Positions 55,669 to 64,000 of a stretch of 64,000 nucleotides of DNA are shown here, piece after piece (the stretch's first letter is position 1; the number at the start of each line of letters is the position of its first letter). Under the pieces are notes generated by a model. The model saw only the letters and a program-made list of their open reading frames with translations, searched no databases and had not been told where the DNA came from. Both the position numbers and the translations under genes were made by a program. Source of the DNA: Calliphora vicina (Eukaryota; Arthropoda; Insecta; Diptera; Calliphoridae). The stretch spans positions 186,001-250,000 of the forward strand of contig NW_027052606.1 of NCBI RefSeq assembly GCF_958450345.1, read 5' to 3'.

Positions 55669-55720
55669 GGTACAGTGTTTTATATGGCCGGACTTGAAAG
55701 ACTATACTTTTTTACTTGTG
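55669..55720 (+). mobile_element. 3' terminus of the split family C element
   Basis: GTACAGTGTTTTATATGGCC plus GGACTTGAAAGACTATACTT and TTTTACTTGT is a diverged form of the family 3' end. It directly follows the hAT duplication and therefore completes the element begun at 52149. Confidence 0.75.
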
Positions 55721-55785
55721 ACATAATTAAATTATCTATTGTATTATTATTTTTACAACCTACCACATTTAAAACTAGTAATATA

Positions 55786-56044
55786 TACATTCGGCTGTGC
55801 CGAATCTTGTTGAAAAAATTATTGCTAAAAAAAAAGAAATTGGTGAATATTGTATATATCTCAGACATTTATGAGCTGAATTTTCCGATTTTAATTAGCA
55901 TCCTAAGTTTGTCTATAACTTATCAATACGTATGTTAGTTATTTGGGAGCTTCTCAAAATTGATTACAACATACAGATGGGCAGACGGACTGACGGATAT
56001 CGATTAACTCCGCTGTCTATAACGATCCAGAATATACTATATAC
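55786..56044 (-). mobile_element. Family B copy, first part (split)
   Basis: The hairpin ATTCGGCTGTGCCGAATC; later GGGCAGACGGACTGACGGAT, TAACTCCGCTGTCTATAACG and GATCCAGAATATACTATATA, where a hAT element is inserted. The T/A-rich interior is largely deleted. Confidence 0.8.
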
Positions 56045-56223
56045 TAGGGTATTCGAATTATTCGATTTTTCTCCTGTTCGAATAATTCGAATAAGAGATT
56101 TTAACTTGTTCGAATAATTCGATCAAACATTTAGAATTAATCGAATTATTCGAGTAATTTAAATTTGTTTAAAAAAGTAAAGATGAAGTTTTGTTGTCGG
56201 TTTTTTTGGTATTTTATTATTAA

Positions 56224-56740
56224 ACAAGTAAGAAAGTATGGTCGGTCAAGCCCGACCATATAATACCCTACACTAAGTAAAAGAGTAAAAAAATTTTTTC
56301 TTTTAAAATTTCAATAATTTGTATTTTTGAGTGATTTTCGGAAGTGGTCCTTATATGGGGGCTATGACCAATTATGGACCGATCACCATGAAATTAGGTC
56401 GTGTGATTTGTGTCTATATGAAAGTTTACTATGTTGAATTTTGTTTCTATACCAACATTTTTAAGCGATTTATGCACGTTAAAGTGATTTTCGGAAACGG
56501 GTCTATATGGGAGCTATGACTAATTATGGACCGATCGTAACAAAATTTGGTGACATCAATTTTGTATATATAAAACTTATTTGGAGTGCAACTTGTGGAG
56601 ATACATTTTTAAATTAAATATTTATGACCGATAAAGTCCAATTTCGGAAGGACATTTGTATGGGGGATAGGTGAAATAATGGACCGCTTTCAGCCAATTT
56701 CAACAGGCTTGGTCCTTGGGTCGATCAGATTCTGATCAGA
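56224..56740 (-). mobile_element. Family A element nested in the hAT element, 5' end lost
   Basis: It starts with the exact terminus ACAAGTAAGAAAGTATGGTC plus GGTCAAGCCCGACCATATAA, has two modules, and stops at CAGGCTTGGTCCTTGGGTCG before the (GTCC)n block. The 62-codon frame at 56331 is a shadow. Confidence 0.95.
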
Positions 56741-57059
56741 TTAACTCCCGAACAATCTACAAAATAAACCCTTTAGTTTCCGTTTTGGAGCTATGCTTTA
56801 AAAAATTTGAGTTAGTTGGACATGATCCTGAATTCAAATACAATATAAACGTATTAAGAACTTTTTATGTCGTTCATTATTTCGGATTTTAAATTGAGTA
56901 ACTAATTCTTTAATAAATTAATTATTCACTATTTCTAAATTTATAACAAATTGTATTATACATCAAGCTCTATCAACATTTTCAAATCTTTGCTTAATAA
57001 AGTGGTCTTGGGGAAATACACAATAAAGTGAATCTGTCCAAAGTTTGATATCATAGTCA

Positions 57060-57245
57060 GTGAACTTGGCTAATTTGAAGTCTGGCAGTGCATCTTTGAC
57101 GCATTTACAAATACGCAAAAAGTTTATTACCATGTTGGATAAAGATGTTCAACGATGTTCAAAATCATGTACAAGACGAACTCCATGCTTTTCTTGCAAC
57201 AAAACGTTAGTTTGCAATATTTGTGTTTATCATTCGATTTATTAA
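57060..57245 (+). pseudogene. Cys-rich fragment, possibly transposase C-terminal zinc-finger-like
   Basis: The frame ends with CSKSCTRRTPCFSCNKTLVC followed by NICVYHS. The C..C...RxT..C..C....C..H pattern resembles the Cys-rich tail of piggyBac-type transposases. It sits inside a hAT-type element, so the link is uncertain. No catalytic core is present. Confidence 0.3.
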
Positions 57246-57781
57246 ATATTTTAAGATCTTGGCCATCCTCAATATCCTTTCGACGACCATTTCAAAATCA
57301 CATTCTCCATCACATTCAACTCCACGTTAATCTAAGTTAATATTTTGATTATTAATTGCGATTATTCTAATATTTCGCCAGCTAAATAACGAATATTTTA
57401 TTCCGTACCTTTTATTTTCATTGGTTCAAGTCCTAAGTTAAAAATTTTGAAAAATTTGTTTTTAGAATTGTAACTTCTTGCAGTAATATTTATATATTTA
57501 TTGAAGGAGCTATTGGAACACTCATCTGCAGTGATTGATTTCAGAAACAATACAATTTTTGTGAGTTATTATTACTTATTTAAATTTGAAATTATGAAAA
57601 CTTTTAAGCAATTTAATAAATTTAAATATATATGAAGATTTATTCGTTTTATTCGATTATTCTATATAAAATTGTTTGAATTAATCATTGTTCGAAAACG
57701 ACCATTTTTAAGTTGTTCGAATAATTATTCGTAAGAAATTATTCGATTAATCGAACGATCATTAGTCGAATGAATACCCTA

Positions 57782-57862
57782 CTATATACTTTATGGGATT
57801 GCAAGTGAAAAATGTGTAAATTAGAAACGGAATGACAAACTTACATATGCATGTTTAAAGGT
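57782..57862 (-). mobile_element. Family B copy, second part
   Basis: It continues with ACTTTATGGGATTGCAAGTG, ACGGAATGACAAACTTACAT and a decayed stem-loop to AAAGGTATAAAAA. Confidence 0.75.
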
Positions 57863-58849
57863 ATAAAAATCAAATTGCGAACATGTATATATGTATGTAT
57901 AAATTTAAGTCTGAAAATTATGATAATGATTACTGAGAAATTTATATGAGTACGAGCGTTTGTTGATGTAAATGAGAGTTTGCAATTTATGTGTTTTTTT
58001 ACGCGGTACATTAAATAAAAGTTATTTCCCTTCACTGATTGTGAATGACACAAATGACTGGCAGAGAAAAGTTATAATTTAAAACAAGAAAAAGTCACAA
58101 ACACATGCTTATTATGTGGGCTGGTTTGTGTTTTTATAATTCGCTATTGTGCTGGTTTGTAGTTACAGTCAGTCAGCTCGTGTTTTTTTTATGACGCTAT
58201 GGATGTTGGTGGAGTTTTTCCTTCGCTCCACCTATTTTATTTGACATAAACGCCAAATGAGTTCTAAATGATTTGGGGAATCATAATAACATTTATTTGC
58301 ACAATTCTTTACTATTGTTTTCATTTCATTTTGTACTCGTTTGGTTGCTTCAATTGAATGCCTCATGTGTCTGTAGAACATTAACTACAAGACTTGTATA
58401 TAAAAAAAAAACTAAATAAATAAAAAAAGGCAAATGAAAAAGTTGTTTGCCATTTTTTTTCATCTATTCTTAATTTACAAAATGTTATTGCTTTCGTGTG
58501 CTTTAAGACAGAAATTTATTTTAAATTGTATTTTTTTCTGTTTTTATATTTTTGTTTGTGTCTGTTAAAATAATTTACATTCATGTATTGGTTGAATATG
58601 GTATTTGTTTATAAAAGCAGGAGGGTGCAAACTTATAATATTTAAAGAATACTGATAGATATTTGATGAAATATGAAGCAAATCTTAAAGAGATTTAATA
58701 AATGTTTGATTGAGTTTTTTAACTGAAAGTCTATCACATTTTTTTTCAAGGTATGGGACAAATAATATTAAAATATAATATGAAATATATTGTTAGGAAA
58801 TTGTATTTGAATTCAAATATTAAGATTTCTAACAGCTGGTTTCAAGTTG
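57863..58849. other. AT-rich spacer, no gene seen
   Basis: Contains a small GGTGGAG / CTCCACC inverted pair at about 58210-58231. Nothing else recognised. Confidence 0.45.
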
Positions 58850-59170
58850 CATCATGTTTCTCAACATTTCTACTTCTGTAGACTTCTACTTGTGGACAAT
58901 ATTGTTTACCGGCCGATTATTAAGATAGCTGAGGAACGTACAACATTGAATAAAAACTTTGAGTTGATCACTATAGAAATAGAACTTTCTTGAATCTATT
59001 GGAAGGAAGATGGCGCTGTGTATAAATAGTGGCAGAGGTTGCAGTCAGTGTTTAGTTTAACACAGGCGCTATTAGAGTAAACATCAACTGCATTCTTGTA
59101 CATTATAAAGTGTGTAATTTAAGTGTGTGTATTTCTGCGAATTATAAATACAATACATCACAAAATTGTA
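58850..59170 (+). promoter_or_regulatory. LTR-like promoter cassette (possible solo LTR)
   Basis: TATAAATA at 59021-59028 is followed by GCAGTCAGTG at 59041-59050 (initiator-like CAGTCAGT), then GTAAACATCAACTGCATTC, GTGTGTAATTTAAGTGTGTG and an ATTATAAATACAATACATCA polyadenylation-like end. This compact layout is typical of Diptera gypsy-group LTRs. It is also what a host TATA promoter would look like. I could not fix TG...CA ends, a target duplication or a primer-binding site, and no gag/pol is nearby. Confidence 0.35.
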
Positions 59171-60085
59171 ATTATGTCCAGAATCCTCCCTGGTCCCATT
59201 CTGAATTTTGTATATATTTTTTTATCCAGAAACCTTTTTTGAAATGTCGTTTGTTCAAGAACGAATTTCTATGCTAGATCAAGTTTTGATATGAAACACA
59301 TTTCCACAAAATTTGGAAATTGTTTGTTTCATCCCAGATATTGCTCTAGGTTTAATTGGAAACTTCTTATGGGTTGTAATTCAATATCATATATGACTAT
59401 GATAGCCTGGAATTCCATTTATTGCAATCAAAATTATTTCCTTGGAATTATGTATCCATTATTTCATATTTTGGCTAGAGCACCAATTTTCTTAAATTTT
59501 TTTGAAATAATTTTTTTTTATAGATTCTGTATGGATCTCTCGCTGCATATTAAAACAGAAAAACTTCACCTAACGATGCTCGTAATTGCCTTTTAATATC
59601 ATTCTCGACTCCTGCCTTTAAAAAATCTTTGAATGGATTTTTATGACTTTAAATTTAACTTTTTAATACTTGTAATTTTAATATTTGTTTGTGACACTCC
59701 ACAAACCAAAAATTCAAACTTATGCTATATAGAAGTGTGTTTTACTATGCCATTGTCATCATCAACACAATTCCACTTGATGTCTTGTGATGAGTTAAAA
59801 TTCTTTTCATAACAAAAAAAAAACCAGAAGCAAATGATGCTTAGAAATATTTTATTCTTGGAAATAAACTTAAATAAATGAAACATAAAAACGAATTAAT
59901 AAAAGAGATGTATGTGTGGAAGTTCTCCAGAGCTTAGACAGGAAAGGAACCTTAATATTTGTCAAATTTGAAATGGAAATTTATTTATTTTAATTAGCAA
60001 TAGTATAAAATAAAATTCGTTGATGGCAGAGCGACAGGAATAGAACACGAACTTTTGAAAAATTCATTTCAAGGCCTCAAAAGTT
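59171..60085. other. AT-rich spacer, no gene seen
   Basis: The 101-codon frame at 59291-59596 is rich in Phe, Ile and Leu without recognised motifs; I do not call it a gene. Confidence 0.4.
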
Positions 60086-60190
60086 GAGTAATTCTTTTGG
60101 CTCGAAATCCATATGTCACTAGAAAGATAGAAAAATATCATAGCTAACAATGGCCAGTACTTTGAAGAAATTTGTGTTGTGCAAATGTAA
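60086..60190 (+). pseudogene. Mariner-type transposase tail remnant
   Basis: One frame reads FFWLEIHMSLER, KNIIANNGQYFEEICVVQM (about 60094-60185). The order W-L-...-I-ANNG-x-YF resembles the C-terminus of mariner-type transposases. It shares NGQYFE...VVQM with 14411-14450. Confidence 0.4.
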
Positions 60191-60339
60191 AATAAAAAAA
60201 AACTAAAAATTTTAAAATATCAATATTGTAAAAATTGGATAAGAGTAGTGTAAAATTGAGCTATTTGACACCATTCTTATTGAAGTCATGTTTTATAAAA
60301 GAAAATATACCTGCTGTATAATGGATGACGTATGTGCTG

Positions 60340-60700
60340 GGAAATTTTTAGCAGCTTCCGGCTCAATATTTTTATGTTGCCAAAGCTCGAGCGAATGTTG
60401 TAGAAAAGTTTAGGACCAAAAAAGTTAATGTTGGCAAGCAAGGTCTTGAGTGTTAGAAAAACAATAATGTGATATTTGTACCAAGGGAGGCAAACCCTCC
60501 AAACTGCCTGGAGCTAAGGCCAGTGGAGTAATATTGGGTTAAGAGAGAAATGAAGAGCATACAAAAGGTGTCCAAAAGTATGCTAAATTTAAACTGAGAT
60601 GGACAACCTGTTCGAACAAAGTGACAGAAAGCTCTATAAAACCCATAATGGAAGGGTTTCTGAAAAAGGTCCATAAATTCATCACTATTGATTAGAACTA
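60340..60700 (+). pseudogene. Tc1/mariner-type transposase C-terminal half, broken
   Basis: Frames joined by eye give QYFYVAKARANVVEKFRTKK (about 60362-60415), VIFVPREANPPNCLELRPVE (60471-60530), YYWVKREMKSIQKVSKSM (60530-60585), then NLFEQSDRKLYK and a MEGF remnant (60650-60665). NPPN.PELRPIE.YWA..KR is the block with the third catalytic acidic residue in a Tc1/mariner group common in insects. The Glu of the RPVE motif is kept. Stops and frameshifts break it. A 95-codon minus-strand frame over the same bases is a shadow. Confidence 0.75.
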
Positions 60701-60745
60701 TACAAATAATACTTTTTGTAAGTTGTAAAAATAATTTCAATTAAA

Positions 60746-61485
60746 ACAAGTAAATAGTATGGTCGGTAAAACCCGACCTTTTAATGCCCAACACTAAGTA
60801 AATGCACAGAAACATTTTCTTTTAAAATTTCAATAATTTATTTTCTTTAATGATTTTCGGAAGGAGGCCTCATATGGGTGCTATGATTAATTATGGACCG
60901 ATCACCATGAACTTAGGTCGTGTGATTTATGACTATATGAAAGTTACTCTAGTTATATTTTATGTGTATTTGTTTGAGATTTATACTCATTAAAGTGATT
61001 TTCGGAAGCTATGAATCTTATGTTTGTGCCAACATTTTTAAGAGATTTTGTTAAAGAGATTCCGAAGTGGGCCTCATTTGGGAGCTATGACCAATTATGG
61101 ACCGATCACCATGTAATTATGTCGGTGATTTATGTCTATAATAAAGTTAGCTTTATTGAATTTTGTGTGTATACCAACATTATTAAGCGATTTATGCACT
61201 TCAAAGTGATTTTCGGAAGCGGGTCTATATGGGAGCTATGACTAATTATGGACCGATCGTAACAAAATTTGTTGGCATAAATTTTGTATATATACAACTT
61301 ATTTGGAGCGAAATTTGTGAAGATAACTATATAAATTAAACATTTATGAACGATAGAGTCCAATTTCGGCAGGACATTTGTATGGGGGCTAGTTGAAATA
61401 ATTGACCGATTTCAGCCAATTTCAATACACTTTGTCCTTGGTTCGAAAAAATTTGATGTACCAAATTTATTGAATTTTTATTCTA
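60746..61485 (-). mobile_element. Family A element with extra module, 5' end lost
   Basis: It runs from ACAAGTAAATAGTATGGTCG through three partial or complete modules (starts near 60850, 60990 and 61205). It breaks after TTTGTCCTTGGTTCGAAAAA, before the (GTCC)n block. Frames at 61011 and 61136 are shadows. Confidence 0.9.
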
Positions 61486-61986
61486 TATGCAAAGATAATA
61501 AATATTATGGAAAATAAGCCACTAAAGTTCACAGTTGCTATTACCATTTTCGAATTTTAAATAACTCATCCTAATGAATCACTCTCTCCACAACTTTTCA
61601 ACTATGAATTGGTTATAGTTGTTTGAATTTCTATCAACAATTTAAGTTCTTAGTTATAGTAATTTGCAACTAATGTTTGTTTAGTTAGTATAATAATTAA
61701 TCTTTGTCACTATGTAATTTAATGAATCAAGCATTGTTAAACTTCATAGTTTCAAGCGCATACCTTATTTTGAAAATCCTATACCAGCATGTATGTATTT
61801 ATGTCTTTATCTAAAGGTATGCGTGTATCATTGTACGTGAAGACAAACGAATTCGAAATAGCGGACATGACAATTTAATCAAACTGGTATTTTCATTTAA
61901 ATAATCACACAGTAATAGGCACAATTGAATACCAAATTAATGATAATAATTCACAAATACATACACAATTACAAACACACATATAC
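61486..61986. other. AT-rich spacer, no gene seen
   Basis: Nothing recognised. Confidence 0.45.
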
Positions 61987-63175
61987 TTTAGGGTGGACCC
62001 TTTTGTATGGAGGTAAAATAGTTGATTTTGTCTGAGAAGACCATATTTAAGAATTTTTATTCTGAGTTGAGGAATTGGTAAAATTGGATTGTTTTTGACA
62101 AATTAATCATGAAATATTAGTATCATGTGAAAAGTCTTTGAGAAGAGATTTCAAGGCTGTATTGGAAAGTTTTGTGTAATTTCATACATATTCGAATTTT
62201 TGTAATTTTTTTAACAAACTCAGAGTTTTGTTGCTTTTTGAAATTTAATGTTTCGAATTTTATTTGATTTTTTCAAAGAATATCTATGAAGAATGGATAC
62301 CAAAACAAGCATCTCATGAGCTTTCTATTGATATATCACACTTTATAATTTCATTGGGAAAAAATTTATACGCGATATATAATAACAACTATGTTAATTA
62401 TTGTACAACAGAATGTTTTTTTGGAAAATATTATTGTTGGTTTTTTAAAAAATACTAGCGCGCTCCTCATTTTTGAAGTATTATTAAAAATCTTACCTAA
62501 CAAATTATACCAGCACAATCCAACACAAATTATGTTACTGAACGATAAGTCCAATTTCATGGTAAAACCTAATGAATGGATGAAATGTTATTACTTCGAG
62601 TCCTCTAAATCTGCAAAGTTTCTGAAAATGATTCTTTGTAGGTGATTGACTCTTGGTTATTTTTGTTTTCCAATAGCAATAAATGCAAAAGTTTAATGAA
62701 TATATTGCATTCCCAAACTTAAAAAATTCATCAAAACTGATCATACAAATTTATGCGGAAAGTAAGAAACTCGTTCAAAGATCCTGGACTAAGATTCAAA
62801 ACAATTTGAAGCAAATATAGAAAATGATACAGTAGAAGTAGATTCCTCAACTACAAATTTTAAACCATAGATACAAAGAAATTCTGTAATAAATGTAACA
62901 TCTAAAGGCAAATCTATATCGGTTCAATATTTTAATTAATTTAGCTTAACACGATAATTTCACTAAAACGTTTTTCAAAAACCTTCAAACGCTACCATTA
63001 TTTCATATGTTTCCTTTGCGAGGAATATGAAGAAATGTATAATACTATAAATACTTTTTAATCCATTTGATTAAACTCAGCAAATGTTCACGTCTAGACA
63101 CACATTTTGTCAAACGGTATCATAGAATGAATTAAATTTATATTTCCGCAGCCTTTTTTTGGTGGGCCACCCTAA
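61987..63175. mobile_element. About 1.19-kb TIR element
   Basis: Left TTTAGGGTGGACCC and the right end, reverse-complemented, TTAGGGTGGCCCACC form an imperfect 13-15-bp TIR. TAGGG-type ends hint at hAT, but the flanks (ATATACTT and ATCTACAC) match only partly as an 8-bp duplication. Several short overlapping frames (62264-62744) have no recognised motif. Confidence 0.6.
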
Positions 63176-63239
63176 TCTACACACAATAATGTAAACAATT
63201 CGATACAGATATATTCCGTTTGCCAAATTCGTCTTAAAC

Positions 63240-63800
63240 TTGCTAGGGCTTCACTTTGTAGGCCTTATAAAAGACGTGTTCTTTTTTTCTCTCCATTACC
63301 CCTCTTGGGAGTATTTGGCTTCCACAAAGCATCTCCATCTTATACGGTTTGTTTGCTGTTGTTTTTTGCGTATTTCGTCTCCGTGTACGATGTTGCCATT
63401 AGAACCAGTCTATTGTTATTTTTTTATCAGTTTCGTTAAACGGCTATTGTTCCTGCTAAGTAGATGATTGCTCTGCTGCAGCGGGTCCAAGGATACATGT
63501 ACGATATTGCCATAAGATCCAGTATATTGTTATTTTTGCTGTAGCTGTGTATTTGTTGAAGACCTGTGAAGTCTTAAAGATCCGAAAGTCATTTCACCGT
63601 ACCTTCACTACGAAGGTGTTCAATCTCCTTGTTATTGAATATCCTTCTAATAACAAGTGATTGAATAAAAAAATGTATACATCAACATATGAGATACTCA
63701 GCAATATCCTATGTAGGCCATCTGTCCTCTAACAGAAGCGACTATGCAAGGTACTAGCTTCCAATGACATGCCGCGACGCACAGAGGGATGGCTTCATAT
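63240..63800. repeat. Family E repeat, second copy
   Basis: TGCTAGGGCTTCACTTTGTA plus GGCCTTATAAAAGAC at the left and CTCTAACAGAAGCGACTATG, CTTCCAATGACATGCCGCG at the right match 21223-21249 and 22571-22618. Between them an imperfect direct repeat occurs (63383-63425 and 63498-63538: TGTACGATGTTGCCATTAGA and TGTACGATATTGCCATAAGA). Here there is no RNase H fragment. Class unknown. Confidence 0.6.
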
Positions 63801-64000
63801 ATTTTTTAAAGGATTGAAATTTGTCGCCGAGAATTACACTGACTAAATTAAGAAAAATATTCAACGCCCATACAATCCAAATCGAATTTTTCGCAAAAAA
63901 TTGATCTTATCCAAGCAAAAATATAGAAATTTTGTAAATACATTTTTCGAAATAAAAATAGAACGTATGCCGAGTTTTAATAAAATTGTTCACGTCCACC

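Larger units (their letters stand above)
56045..57781. mobile_element. 1.74-kb hAT-type element with perfect 8-bp TSD
   Basis: CTATATAC at 56037-56044 and 57782-57789 flanks TAGGGTATTCGAATTATTCG at the left and GTCGAATGAATACCCTA at the right. Both subterminal regions are packed with TTCGAATAATTCGA-type motifs, as in hAT elements where such motifs bind transposase (family knowledge). Removing it restores family B. A family A copy is nested at 56224. Short frames at 57060-57340 include a Cys-rich stretch. Confidence 0.9.

Noticed and set aside
59291..59596. 101-codon ORF
   Set aside because: Composition follows the AT-rich background, and no domain is recognisable. Retained only as uncalled spacer.

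Overview
The window looks like a gene-poor, AT-rich stretch (intergenic or deep intronic) of a dipteran genome, most likely a calyptrate fly. The evidence is the type of repeats. Many copies have the layout known from Drosophila DINE-1/INE-1 and 'mini-me' elements: a TATACCC stem-loop, a (GTCY)n proto-microsatellite, internal modules of about 158 bp, and a 3' hairpin followed by ACTTGT. I found no intact host gene, tRNA, rRNA or CRISPR. Nearly all long reading frames are repeat sequence read in arbitrary frames.

The sequence is a layered transposon graveyard. Three related non-autonomous Helitron/Helentron-like families dominate and are called here A (TATACCCTACACCACC...), B (TATACCCTTC... 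with a TTCGGC hairpin) and C (TATACCCACCACCACC...). The '+' orientation means reading from TATACCC to ACTTGT. Into them are inserted many TIR elements whose ends and target-site duplications (TSDs) can be read at the base level: hAT-type with 8-bp TSDs (16570, 36475, 54102, 56045), piggyBac-type at TTAA (33462), Tc1/mariner-type at TA (18118), and at least three elements with TTA TSDs (5072, 24025, 30083).

Region by region: 1-5.7 kb holds A/B fragments, a DDE transposase fragment and a decayed Tc1 transposase. 6.5-8.1 kb is a jockey-like non-LTR retrotransposon on the minus strand. 9-11.2 kb carries three short hairpin MITEs. 12-20.8 kb is a nest of A, B, G, H and K repeats. 21-22.7 kb is a non-LTR RNase H fragment. 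23.7-27.3 kb is a split A copy with a TTA element, followed by a TIR element. 28.6-31.3 kb holds a long hairpin and a multi-layer nest. 32.5-37.9 kb holds B, A, piggyBac-like and hAT elements and a second RNase H fragment. 38.6-46.7 kb holds K, A and P repeats and another jockey fragment. 48.4-50.1 kb holds a Tc1 deletion derivative, an A copy and one unidentified 87-codon ORF. 50.1-52.1 kb is an unusual repeat-free block. 52.1-57.9 kb is a C element and a B element, each split by a hAT insertion. 58-64 kb holds an LTR-like promoter cassette, transposase remnants and two more repeats.

The genes do not work together in a pathway. The biology readable here is the order of insertion, the shared 3' terminus of families A, B and C, several very long palindromes able to form double-stranded RNA, and a small number of weak host-gene candidates.
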